A DNA stretch of 64,000 bases. Source: Saprospiraceae bacterium. GTDB lineage: Bacteria > Bacteroidota > Bacteroidia > Chitinophagales > Saprospiraceae. The notes below the pieces were generated by a model. It made no database searches. It was not told the DNA's origin and saw only the letters and a list, made by a program, of their open reading frames with translations. Shown here piece after piece: positions 7,718 to 15,728 of this stretch (position 1 is the first letter of the stretch; every line of letters starts with the position of its first letter). The stretch is taken from positions 124,001 to 188,000 of the forward strand of contig JALHLK010000003.1 of NCBI GenBank assembly GCA_022844565.1, given 5' to 3'. Made by a program: the position numbers and the translations under genes.

Positions 7718-8493
7718 TTTCTGATATTTTTTTCTAATTTATTAGTTAATAGTACAAATTCTTGATATGAAAGTTGCTCTGGTCTTTTGTTAAATTCTTC
7801 AGGATCGAGTATGGAAGGATCATCCACTAAAGGCTTTAACGTATTTCTTAGCATTTTTCTTCTAGAATTAAAGGAAGTTTTTACAATTGTTCTAAAAAGT
7901 CTTTCGTCACATCCTAAGGTAAAGTCTTCTTTTCTCTTTAATCTAATGACAGCAGAGTCAACCTTCGGAGGTGGATTAAACGCTCCTGGCGGTAGTTTTA
8001 GCAACATTTCACCTTCGTAATATGCTTGAGTTAATACACTGATTACCCCATATGTTTTGCTACCGGGTGGTGCAATAATCCTTTCTGCCATCTCTTTTTG
8101 AAACATCCCCACAATTTCAGGTACCAATTCCTTTTCGTGTATAGCCTTAAAAACTATTTGTGAAGAAATATTGTACGGAAAGTTGCCTATGATGTAAAAA
8201 GGTTCTCCTTCAAAAAGTTTATACAAATTAGCCTTAAGAAAATCCATTTCGATGATGCTTCCTGCGAAAGTTGGATAGTGCTTCGTTAAGTAAGTGACCA
8301 TATCTCTGTCTGCTTCAATCGCTCGAAGGTTGATGTCTTGCTTAAGTAAATACTTAGTCAGCATCCCTTTGCCTGGTCCAATTTCTAATACATTTTTGAT
8401 GCCTTCTGTGCGCAATAGGCTACTCGCAATTTTCAAAGCAGTATCTTCATTGGTCAAGAAATGTTGCCCGTAGGACTTTTTGGCCTTGATCAT
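7714..8493 (-). CDS. rsmA: 16S rRNA (adenine1518/1519-N6) dimethyltransferase
   Basis: RsmA (KsgA) dimethylates two adjacent adenines in the helix 45 loop of 16S rRNA late in 30S assembly. The protein begins with KKSYGQHFLTNE (the family's K-x-QHFL signature). It carries the SAM motif LEIGPGKG, the acidic residue in EADRDM, and the catalytic IGNFPYNISS (the NLPY motif with Leu to Phe). It then has FNPPPKVDSAVIRL and the all-helical C-terminal domain, giving a normal length of 259 aa. It is first in the operon, with a -7 box TACTTTTG on the reverse strand at 8514-8521. Confidence 0.97.
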   Translation of the reverse strand: MIKAKKSYGQHFLTNEDTALKIASSLLRTEGIKNVLEIGPGKGMLTKYLLKQDINLRAIEADRDMVTYLTKHYPTFAGSIIEMDFLKANLYKLFEGEPFYIIGNFPYNISSQIVFKAIHEKELVPEIVGMFQKEMAERIIAPPGSKTYGVISVLTQAYYEGEMLLKLPPGAFNPPPKVDSAVIRLKRKEDFTLGCDERLFRTIVKTSFNSRRKMLRNTLKPLVDDPSILDPEEFNKRPEQLSYQEFVLLTNKLEKNIRK

Positions 8494-8513
8494 ATTTGTA
8501 TAGTTCTGAAAGT

Positions 8514-8521
8514 CAAAAGTA
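8514..8521 (-). promoter_or_regulatory. -7 promoter element of rsmA operon
   Basis: The reverse strand reads TACTTTTG (TAnnTTTG), 21 bases upstream of the rsmA ATG. No -33 TTG was found. Confidence 0.45.
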
Positions 8522-8632
8522 GGGAAAAATTTTGGGAAATCATAATTTGGCCCGTACGAGTAGTTTTTTGAATAGGGTGGTATAGAAAAGTGAAGATAAC
8601 ATTAAGGTCAAATTATTTAAACTAAATACATC

Positions 8633-8663
8633 TTGCAAGAAAGTAATCATTATCGTACTTTTG
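8633..8663 (+). promoter_or_regulatory. aspS promoter
   Basis: TTG at 8633-8635, a 20-base spacer and TACTTTTG at 8656-8663 match the Bacteroidota promoter consensus well. Transcription would begin near 8670 and include about 210 bases before the aspS ATG. The whole fold-back element at 8678-8858 would therefore be transcribed in the leader. Confidence 0.6.
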
Positions 8664-8677
8664 CCCAAATTTTACAC

Positions 8678-8858
8678 AAGGGTGTTCTAAAAAATAGTTT
8701 TCGTTGTGAAAAAAGTACGAAATGACAAAGAACAAGGCAAATTATAAAAAGTACCGCAAGTGTAGCCTAAGCTACATTGAGGACACTTTTTATCATTTAA
8801 CGCTGTAATTTGTCATTGCAGTTTTTTGTAATAGAAATTGGTTTTTTTGAACTCCCTT
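8678..8858. repeat. Fold-back palindromic element A (in aspS leader)
   Basis: The ends AAGGGTGTTC and GAACTCCCTT are inverted repeats with one mismatch. Pairing continues inward: A-tracts against T-tracts, AAATGACAAA against TTTGTCATT, and TAAAAAGT against ACTTTTTA. The centre is TGTAGC-CTAA-GCTACA (8761-8776), whose midpoint (8768.5) is the midpoint of the element. It holds no ORF of note. It is either a MITE or a structured RNA leader, and no second copy of this sequence is in the window. Confidence 0.65.
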
Positions 8859-8880
8859 TCATACATTATAAATTTTCATC

Positions 8881-10650
8881 ATGTACAGATCACATAATTG
8901 TGGAGAACTTAGAATGGCTCACATTGGCCAAAAGGTAACTTTGAGTGGGTGGGTGCAAAAAGCACGCGACCTTGGAGGGCTTACGTTTTTAGACCTAAGA
9001 GATAGATATGGCATCACTCAAGCTGTATTTAATATGGATGAAAATGCAGAATTGTGTCTCGAGGCTCGTAAATTGGGGAGAGAGTTTGTAGTGCAAGTAG
9101 ATGGTATCGTAAGAGAAAGAAGTTCGAAAAATGCTAGTAGACCTACAGGTGATATCGAAATAGAAGTTTCTGCTCTCAAAGTATTGAATCAAGCAAAAAC
9201 GCCTCCTTTTACAATCGAGGATGATACAGATGGAGGAGATGACCTAAGAATGAAATATAGGTACTTGGATCTAAGACGGACACCTTTACAAAATAACATA
9301 CTTTTTAGATCAAAATTGGCATTAGAAACCCGAAAGTACTTAAATGAAAGTCAATTTGTAGAAATAGAAACACCTTTTCTAATCAAATCTACTCCTGAAG
9401 GGGCAAGAGACTTCGTAGTACCTTCTCGATTGAATCCAGGAGAGTTTTACGCATTACCTCAGTCGCCACAGACCTTTAAGCAAATATTAATGGTAGCTGG
9501 TTTGGATAGATATTTTCAAATTGTGAAGTGCTTTAGGGATGAAGATTTAAGAGCAGATAGACAGCCTGAGTTCACGCAGATCGACTGCGAAATGGCATTT
9601 GTCCATATCGAAGATATATTGAATACTTTTGAAGGGTTGGCTAAGCATTTGTTTCAGACCATGATTGGAAAAGACCTTGGTGATTTCCCACGGATGACAT
9701 ATGACGAGGCACTTTCTAAATATGGAAGTGATAAGCCAGACCTTAGATTTGATATGTCATTTGTAGAATTAAATGATGTGGCCAAAGGAAAAGGTTTTGG
9801 TGTGTTTGATAGTGCAGAGTTGGTAGTTGGTATTTGTGCTAAAGGAATAGCAGAGTCTTATTCCAATAAAGATCTTAAAGACTTGACAGAATGGGTACAA
9901 AGACCACAAATTGGTGCAAAAGGCCTCGTCTACGTAAAATATCAGAAAGATGGTATAAAGTCTACCGTTGGTAAATTCTATTCTGACGATGAGCTGAACG
10001 ATTGGGGTAAGTTATTTGGTGCCGAAGAAGGTGACATTCTTTTTATCTTAAGTGGTGATGCAGAAAAAACAAGAAAACAACTTAGCGAACTTAGATTAGA
10101 ATTGGGTCGAAAATTGGGCTTAATGAAAGCTGGTGATTTCAAACCACTATGGGTGATTAACTTCCCACTACTCGAATGGGATGAAGAAGCAGGACGTTTT
10201 CATGCTATGCACCACCCATTCACTTCTCCAAAGATCGAAGATATACCACGTATGCTAAATGGCGATCATGAGACGATGAAAAGCCTACGTGCTGATGCCT
10301 ACGACCTCGTAATCAATGGCTCCGAAATAGGTGGTGGTTCGATCAGAATCCACGATAGAGAATTGCAGTCTAAAAACTTTGACCTTCTTGGTTTTAGTAA
10401 AGAAGAAGCAGAAGCACAGTTTGGATTTTTATTAGGAGCGTTTGAATTTGGAGCACCTCCACATGGTGGTATTGCCTTCGGATTTGATAGATTGTGTGCA
10501 GTGATGAATGGTCAAAGTAGTATCAGAGACTTTATTGCCTTCCCTAAAAATAATATGGGTAGAGACATGATGATTGATGCACCTTCGGATATTCATGATG
10601 TTCAGATGAAGGAGTTGAATTTGAAGTCGACATACACTAAAGGTAATTAG
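8881..10650 (+). CDS. aspS: Aspartyl-tRNA synthetase
   Basis: This class II synthetase charges tRNA(Asp) with aspartate in the cytoplasm. It has an N-terminal OB-fold anticodon domain ([26 protein letters not shown]), then the catalytic core with the flipping-loop and motif 2 region ([29 protein letters not shown]). A bacterial GAD-type insertion lies at roughly residues 300-400, and motif 3 is [13 protein letters not shown] near the end. The length of 589 aa is normal for the bacterial form. Whether it is discriminating or also charges tRNA(Asn) depends on whether the genome has gatCAB and asnS, which cannot be seen here. Confidence 0.98.
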   Translation: MYRSHNCGELRMAHIGQKVTLSGWVQKARDLGGLTFLDLRDRYGITQAVFNMDENAELCLEARKLGREFVVQVDGIVRERSSKNASRPTGDIEIEVSALKVLNQAKTPPFTIEDDTDGGDDLRMKYRYLDLRRTPLQNNILFRSKLALETRKYLNESQFVEIETPFLIKSTPEGARDFVVPSRLNPGEFYALPQSPQTFKQILMVAGLDRYFQIVKCFRDEDLRADRQPEFTQIDCEMAFVHIEDILNTFEGLAKHLFQTMIGKDLGDFPRMTYDEALSKYGSDKPDLRFDMSFVELNDVAKGKGFGVFDSAELVVGICAKGIAESYSNKDLKDLTEWVQRPQIGAKGLVYVKYQKDGIKSTVGKFYSDDELNDWGKLFGAEEGDILFILSGDAEKTRKQLSELRLELGRKLGLMKAGDFKPLWVINFPLLEWDEEAGRFHAMHHPFTSPKIEDIPRMLNGDHETMKSLRADAYDLVINGSEIGGGSIRIHDRELQSKNFDLLGFSKEEAEAQFGFLLGAFEFGAPPHGGIAFGFDRLCAVMNGQSSIRDFIAFPKNNMGRDMMIDAPSDIHDVQMKELNLKSTYTKGN

Positions 10651-10690
10651 AAATTAGGGTATTCTTTAGGTTGACTATAAATATTCTGGT

Positions 10691-10717
10691 TTGATTGAAC
10701 AATTTAATTTAAATTTG
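10691..10717 (+). promoter_or_regulatory. Promoter of the 56-aa antitoxin-like ORF
   Basis: TAAATTTG at 10710-10717 matches TAnnTTTG and lies 23 bases before the ATG at 10741. A TTG at 10691-10693 is 16 bases upstream, slightly short of the ideal. Confidence 0.4.
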
Positions 10718-10740
10718 TTGTTGATTTAAATTTCAATAAA

Positions 10741-10911
10741 ATGCCTTCAGAATTTATAATCGATAACAAAAAATATATCATTCTGGCGAAAGAGCAATAT
10801 GAAAGTCTACTTCAAAAAAAAGTGCATAAGCAGTTGGAAGGAGAACTGTTAACTTTAGGAGAGGCTAGAGAGAGATCTTTGCAAAGAATAAGTAAATGGG
10901 CGAATCATTGA
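10741..10911 (+). CDS. Small orphan antitoxin-like protein, 56 aa
   Basis: This ORF is just below the length cut-off of the track. It translates as MPSEFIIDNKKYIILAKEQYESLL, then a charged helical tail ending RISKWANH. A short strand-rich head with KYIILAKEQYESLL resembles the Phd/RelB-like antitoxin fold, in which the tail binds a toxin. No toxin follows. The next gene is convergent and its stop overlaps this one by seven bases. A promoter-like TAAATTTG precedes it. It may be an orphan antitoxin or the remains of a module, and family assignment is tentative. Confidence 0.5.
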   Translation: MPSEFIIDNKKYIILAKEQYESLLQKKVHKQLEGELLTLGEARERSLQRISKWANH

Positions 10912-12365
10912 TGCATACTTGACTGAGTATGTGAGACAAATCCAGGTATTTCTGCCAAATTTGCTCCCCAAAGAGTTGTATTACCAAAAATTTTCGCTAA
11001 ACCAGTTTCTTGTTGGTTAATCGCGGATATCACAATTTCCACATGTTCATCATTTAGCTTAAATGTCATATTGCTGACCGTGACAAAATATCCCTCTTCC
11101 GTTTTTTTTGCTTGACTGTAGAGTGATAAATAGTTGGCAATTCCTTCGACTAACTTTACTGGCAATTCACCATTTTTCTGATAATAATTTAAAATTACAG
11201 GCACAATCCGAATGCCAATTTTATTGGTATAGTTAAATGCAATATCCTTCCAATAATGTTTTAAAAATGGATTAGAAAATCGATCAATTACACTTGCAGC
11301 AAAGGTGGTTTTTATATTTTGATCTATCTCATATGGGATGCCGGGCCCTATCTCTTCACCCATCAAATCTTCTGCATATTGTTTGAAACTTTGGTCACTC
11401 ATGGCTTCAAATACCGTAGAAAATCCACTCAATATTGCATAAGCGGTCAATGAAGAGTGTGTGGCATTCAACAAGCGAAGTTTGAGCTCTTTATAAATAT
11501 TGATGTCTTCTTCGATTTTTACCTCTTCATTACATTGATAGAAACTACACACATCCTTGACCGATTGATCACCTTTGATAGCCCAAAGACCAAAGGGTTC
11601 TGATATGAATTTTAGATGATCGGTATAGCCTAGTTTGTCATTCCACTCTACTTCAGCTTGTGCATCCGGTCTTCCTGGTACGATTCGATCTACGAGACTG
11701 CTACAAAATTTGTTTTCTTTTACAATCCAAGAATAGAAGTCTTCTCCTAAATTGTTGTGTGTGATTAGTTTTAAAATGTTGGTTTTCACGATTTCGCCAT
11801 TGTCACTCAAAAGTTCGGTAGGGATGATGATTAAACCTTTTTTGCTATTTAAAAACCTTTGATACAACATCGAACACAATTTACCAGAAAAGCTCATTGG
11901 ACACTCTTCTGTAATTTGCTCCTCTACATACGTCAATCCACTCTCTGTCGTATTGGAAACAATGATTTCTAAGTCTTCGCTCAAGCCCAATTGGATGACC
12001 TCGTTCCACTGACTTTTGGCAGAGAGGAGGGCGCTTACCGATGAATTGATATAATCGAAATTTATTGTTTCACCATTTTCGATGCCTCGCACACCATTGG
12101 TAAAAAGATAATCTTGATCTTCAAATGCCTGAACCTCTTGAGGATTACCGTCTGTTGATTTGATGAGTGCAACTCTACCATTGAAAATTCCTTGTAAATT
12201 AGCATTATGAATAATGTCATCTATCAAGCCCCTCAGGAGTACCCCTGTGCCAAATTGAATAACTTTTGTAGGAAGTTTTTGGATGGCTATTTCTTTATCA
12301 AGACTATTGTTTAAGAGGTACGAAGTGTTTAGAAAACTTTTCACAATTATAGATTTGTTGTTCAC
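10905..12365 (-). CDS. uxaB: Tagaturonate reductase (altronate oxidoreductase)
   Basis: This is a member of the polyol-specific long-chain dehydrogenase (mannitol dehydrogenase) family. UxaB-type enzymes reduce tagaturonate to altronate with NADH in galacturonate breakdown. The N-terminal Rossmann-like motif is QFGTGVLLRG. PTELLSDNG and DRIVPGRPD are typical of UxaB, and the catalytic pattern K-x5-N-x2-H is in LKLRLLNATHS. The 486 aa match UxaB. No uxaA, uxaC or kdg genes are adjacent, so the gene stands alone here. Fructuronate or mannitol specificity is less likely but not excluded. Confidence 0.85.
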   Translation of the reverse strand: MNNKSIIVKSFLNTSYLLNNSLDKEIAIQKLPTKVIQFGTGVLLRGLIDDIIHNANLQGIFNGRVALIKSTDGNPQEVQAFEDQDYLFTNGVRGIENGETINFDYINSSVSALLSAKSQWNEVIQLGLSEDLEIIVSNTTESGLTYVEEQITEECPMSFSGKLCSMLYQRFLNSKKGLIIIPTELLSDNGEIVKTNILKLITHNNLGEDFYSWIVKENKFCSSLVDRIVPGRPDAQAEVEWNDKLGYTDHLKFISEPFGLWAIKGDQSVKDVCSFYQCNEEVKIEEDINIYKELKLRLLNATHSSLTAYAILSGFSTVFEAMSDQSFKQYAEDLMGEEIGPGIPYEIDQNIKTTFAASVIDRFSNPFLKHYWKDIAFNYTNKIGIRIVPVILNYYQKNGELPVKLVEGIANYLSLYSQAKKTEEGYFVTVSNMTFKLNDEHVEIVISAINQQETGLAKIFGNTTLWGANLAEIPGFVSHTQSSMHQ

Positions 12366-12400
12366 CTAAAAACGAGATTTTTCATTAAAACCCTTATTAG

Positions 12401-12859
12401 TCATTGTAAATAAAGCCGCTCATCAATTGAAAATGCTTCAATGCTTTGTACGCTACATTCATGATACAAGGGATGGTTTGGGTTTAATAAAACATTAAAC
12501 TCTTCTCCAATCACCATGCTTGGTACCCTGAGAGCAAGTACATTCTTATTGTAAAAATAGTCATCGAGTAGCCTCCAAAGTCGATCATCATTGATCAAAA
12601 TTCGATCTTTAGGCATAAGGTTTATGTCTAGCGCAATGATCAATTCATCAGGAACAAATATTTTCATAATAGAATATGGCATTTTGAGTGCAGATTTAGA
12701 CTCGAAGTGTACCAATAATTCTAATACGGCAAGGGACCGCGCAAAACTAGTGTATAAAACAGGAACACCAGGTCTGTTCCACCGTCCTCCATACAGTTTT
12801 GCTCCCATACCAGACATGTCTCCAGCATAATTTGACCTACAAATCCTATATACTAACAT
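12401..12859 (-). CDS. RES-domain toxin
   Basis: RES toxins, partners of Xre/DUF2384 antitoxins, break down NAD+ or ADP-ribosylate targets and stop growth. The three name-giving residues appear in order: Arg in YGGRWNRPG, Glu in ARSLAVLELLVH and Ser in RVPSMVIGEEFNVLLNP. At 152 aa the length is usual. The gene directly follows its antitoxin, sharing one base (stop TGA/start ATG in TGATG), so the pair is co-translated. All catalytic positions look intact. Confidence 0.92.
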   Translation of the reverse strand: MLVYRICRSNYAGDMSGMGAKLYGGRWNRPGVPVLYTSFARSLAVLELLVHFESKSALKMPYSIMKIFVPDELIIALDINLMPKDRILINDDRLWRLLDDYFYNKNVLALRVPSMVIGEEFNVLLNPNHPLYHECSVQSIEAFSIDERLYLQ

Positions 12860-13287
12860 CAGGCAAAAATACCGTGCTCTATTCTTCCTAAAGCTTGCTC
12901 TACCAGCTCAAAGCCAAATGGTGTGTCTAAATAAGATAAAGGAGTAAACCCTCCTAAAGCACTAACAGGAGCTTTAAGCCAACTATTAAAGGCAGCTTTG
13001 TCACCAAATACTCTTATCCCAGTAGCTTCTAACTTAGCCAAATACAATAACTTTGATGAAGCATCCGTATCCAACTTGGTAGTAGCATTGTAACGCTGCA
13101 AAGTACGTAAAGATACATGCAATATATCAGCTATATCCTTAAGCGTCAGTGATAACCTATCCATAATATCCATAACAAAGCGCATGTCCAACCCTTTGCG
13201 CGCATAACCTATCATAAATATCTCTGATGGCTCTTCTGCAAATATACCCTGACTGTCAGTATCCGGAAAATCATAATTTTTTACCAT
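12859..13287 (-). CDS. Xre/ParS-type antitoxin (MbcA/ParS/Xre family, DUF2384)
   Basis: This is the antitoxin of the RES module. It has an N-terminal helix-turn-helix (LSLTLKDIADILHVSLRTLQRYN) and a C-terminal DUF2384 toxin-binding domain (GIRVFGDKAAFNSWLKAPVSALGGFTPLSYLDTPFGFELVEQALGRIEHG region). The ORF track begins at a TTG at 13335. That TTGACA is the -33 box of a near-perfect promoter whose -7 box lies inside the extra codons. The true start is therefore almost certainly ATG 13287 (MVKNYDFPD), giving 142 aa. It probably represses its own promoter. Confidence 0.92.
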   Translation of the reverse strand: MVKNYDFPDTDSQGIFAEEPSEIFMIGYARKGLDMRFVMDIMDRLSLTLKDIADILHVSLRTLQRYNATTKLDTDASSKLLYLAKLEATGIRVFGDKAAFNSWLKAPVSALGGFTPLSYLDTPFGFELVEQALGRIEHGIFA

Positions 13288-13304
13288 GACTATGTAATTT
13301 GACA

Positions 13305-13335
13305 CAAATTTAATGACATTTGTCTGGTTTGTCAA
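13305..13335 (-). promoter_or_regulatory. Promoter of the Xre-RES operon
   Basis: On the reverse strand TTGACA (from 13335) is followed, 20 bases after TTG, by TAAATTTG (13312-13305). This is an excellent Bacteroidota promoter, ending 17 bases before ATG 13287. TGACAAA, GACAAA and TGTCAAA repeats overlap it and could be antitoxin-binding sites. Confidence 0.7.
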
Positions 13336-13379
13336 GTTTTTAATAAATTTTTTTTATTTTTTTCTAGATTAAGTATTTA

Positions 13380-13542
13380 GTAACTATTCAGGTCTCCGCG
13401 TTCAAATCATAAAAATAAGGACATTTTAAGTCAGACAAGGCTCTTTTTCGAGTTAATAGCATCGCTATTGACGAAAAAAAAGCCGAGGGATCACTAAAAA
13501 TGGACATTTTTTGGTTGAACAGTCGGGGACCTGAATAGTTAC
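13380..13542. repeat. Fold-back palindromic element F
   Basis: The ends are the perfect 15-base inverted repeat GTAACTATTCAGGTC / GACCTGAATAGTTAC. Pairing continues inward with interruptions (GTTCAA/TTGAAC, AAGGCT/AAGCC, TTTTTCG/CGAAAAA). The centre is AATAGC-ATC-GCTATT (13455-13469), at the exact midpoint. Flanking octamers AGTATTTA (left) and AATATTTA (right) differ by one base and could be an aged target duplication. No ORF is present. It lies upstream of the Xre-RES promoter and downstream of the P1 peptidase gene. Confidence 0.7.
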
Positions 13543-13584
13543 AATATTTAGGATTGCTGGAATATATTGAATAGCCACTCCATT

Positions 13585-14709
13585 CTATCGATTATATTTC
13601 ATCAATAAATCTCTTAATTGATCAATAGGTATAGCCTTCACCTCTCTATTTTTATAACCGATCATATCTTCTGCCATCAGTAAAGAATTGTAAATAGCTT
13701 CCTCCGTAGCCTCAAGTACAGCAAGGAATAATGGAGACATCTGATCATTACTTAGATCAGGTTTAGGGCTATTAGATCCGTTGATTCTGCATTCTTTATT
13801 TGTCGTAAATGCGATAGAATAGTCGCCACTGCCATTAGAAGAAAATGACCCAACTTTTCCAAAAGCAAGAAAAGACCGCTTAGCCAGTCGCTCTAAATTT
13901 CTATCAGATAGTGGTGCATCGGTCGCAATGACGATCATACAAGAGCCATCAACCGTATAGGGCACGTCTTCTAGCATGTAGTGATTTTTAAATTCCTTGC
14001 CAACAGGTACCCCATCGATTGTAAGGATGCCACCAAAATTTGATTGGACTAACACACCCACGGTATAACCGCCTTTACTTTTAGGCAAAACTCGAGATGA
14101 TGTACCAATTCCACCTTTGTATCCCATACACATGGTGCCAGTACCAGCACCGACATTACCTTCGGCTACCGGACCTGTCGCAGCTTTGGCCAAGGCATCT
14201 AAGACATGTTGTTCACTAACATGTCTACCTCTGATATCATTGAGGTGTCCGTCATTTGTTTCGCCCACGACGATATTTACCGACCTTACATTTTCATTAC
14301 CTTGCTGACCAAGAGAATAACTAATCAAAGCATCAGCTACCCGAGGTGCATTCAAAGTATTGGTCAAAGCAATTGGACTTTCAAGATTGCCCAATTCCAT
14401 AATTTGCGTAGTACCGATCATTTTGCCAAAGCCATTACCCACATATACAGCGGCTGGTATTTTTTCTTGAAACAAGTTGCCTTCATGAGGGATAATTACG
14501 GTGACCCCAGTTCTGATGCTGTCTCCAACGATTAATGTTTCTTGCCCAACTTTTACGCCTTTGACATCTGTGATACCATTGTATTTTCCAGGTGTAAGGA
14601 TCCCAATTTTCAGACCTAGTTCTGATGTAAGAGTTCTTTTACTTATTTTTTGTGCCATTGTACAGTTTGTAAAAACCAATAAGACCACAAGACTTAGAAT
14701 CCATTTCAT
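13585..14709 (-). CDS. P1 family peptidase (DmpA/BapA-like aminopeptidase)
   Basis: This is an Ntn-type aminopeptidase of family S58/P1, whose precursor cleaves itself to expose an N-terminal Ser nucleophile. The N-terminus is a signal peptide ending near TMAQ, so the enzyme works outside the cytoplasm. Visible family landmarks are GVTVIIPHEGN, VYVGNGFGKMIGTTQ, GAGTGTMCMGYKGGIGTSSR and the self-cleavage junction Gly-Ser in VDGSCMIVIATDAPLSDRN. The length (374 aa) matches DmpA-like enzymes. Substrates in this family range from D-amino acid peptides to beta-peptides and cannot be told apart by eye. Confidence 0.9.
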   Translation of the reverse strand: MKWILSLVVLLVFTNCTMAQKISKRTLTSELGLKIGILTPGKYNGITDVKGVKVGQETLIVGDSIRTGVTVIIPHEGNLFQEKIPAAVYVGNGFGKMIGTTQIMELGNLESPIALTNTLNAPRVADALISYSLGQQGNENVRSVNIVVGETNDGHLNDIRGRHVSEQHVLDALAKAATGPVAEGNVGAGTGTMCMGYKGGIGTSSRVLPKSKGGYTVGVLVQSNFGGILTIDGVPVGKEFKNHYMLEDVPYTVDGSCMIVIATDAPLSDRNLERLAKRSFLAFGKVGSFSSNGSGDYSIAFTTNKECRINGSNSPKPDLSNDQMSPLFLAVLEATEEAIYNSLLMAEDMIGYKNREVKAIPIDQLRDLLMKYNR

Positions 14710-14793
14710 ATTTTTTAAAAATAAAGGTACTTAAAAAGTAAAATAGATTTTCAGGTTAGCGTAAATATTTTAATCTGCCAAAAGACATTTCGT

Positions 14794-15534
14794 CTATTTT
14801 TCCGACTTATAATAACCCTTTAAAGAATTAATCTTCATCGTAATTACACCTTTTAGTGCTTCAAAAATAATTCTTCCGCTCATTTTAGAAGTACCTTTTT
14901 CCCTATCTTTAAAAATTATAGGAACCTCAACAATCTTAAAATTATTTAAAAAAGCTGCATATTTCATTTCAATTTGAAAAGCATAGCCTTTACATTTGAT
15001 TTTGTCAAGATTGATTGTGTTTAATACGTCTTTGTGATAACATTTAAACCCAGCCGTACTATCTTGAACGGGCATAGAAGTGATGATTTTCACATAAATT
15101 GAAGCCCCTTTTGATAAAACACGTCTTATCCATGGCCAATCTTTTAGACCTCCACCTTTTATATATCTACTGCCTACCGCAAGATCAGCCCCTTTATTCA
15201 AACATGCATCATACAATCTTAACAAATCAGCCGGATTATGACTAAAATCTGCATCCATTTCACATAAATATTGATAACCTTTTGCCAAACCAAATTTAAA
15301 ACCTTCGATGTAAGCTGTGCCTAAGCCCATTTTTCCAGCTCGTTGAAGAAGGTGAATTCTGTTATCAAATTTTTGTTGAAGTTCTTTTACAATATTTACA
15401 GTTCCGTCAGGAGAATTATCATCAACTATCAACATATCAAAATCGGAAGATTGACCGAGTACGGCATGTATAATATCCGAAATATTTTCTATTTCATTGT
15501 ATGTTGGAATGATTACTAAAACTTGATTAGACAT
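14794..15534 (-). CDS. Polyprenol monophosphomannose synthase (GT2, DPM1-like)
   Basis: This glycosyltransferase family 2 enzyme transfers mannose (or a related sugar) from a nucleotide sugar to a polyprenyl phosphate on the inner face of the membrane. Motifs are VIIPTYNEIENI, MLIVDDNSPDGT, GLGTAYIEGFKFGLAKGY, the DxD-type CEMDADFSHNPADL and QDSTAGFKCYHKDVL. These match the DPM1-like subfamily closely. At 246 aa it lacks C-terminal membrane helices, like the soluble form of the family. It stands alone between convergent and divergent neighbours. Confidence 0.9.
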   Translation of the reverse strand: MSNQVLVIIPTYNEIENISDIIHAVLGQSSDFDMLIVDDNSPDGTVNIVKELQQKFDNRIHLLQRAGKMGLGTAYIEGFKFGLAKGYQYLCEMDADFSHNPADLLRLYDACLNKGADLAVGSRYIKGGGLKDWPWIRRVLSKGASIYVKIITSMPVQDSTAGFKCYHKDVLNTINLDKIKCKGYAFQIEMKYAAFLNNFKIVEVPIIFKDREKGTSKMSGRIIFEALKGVITMKINSLKGYYKSEK

Positions 15535-15728
15535 ATATTAAGACTAAATGTGAAGCAAAACTAATGATTATATATTAATAATTTATATAATATCAAATAT
15601 TTTTAAAGTTTTTATAATTTTTGGAGAAGTTTTTGATCTAAAAAATTTAAATTTGGGTGAGAAGTCTAATAATTGCCTATCAACTTAAATTTTTAAAATC
15701 ACAAATCAAATTATAAAAGGTTAATACT

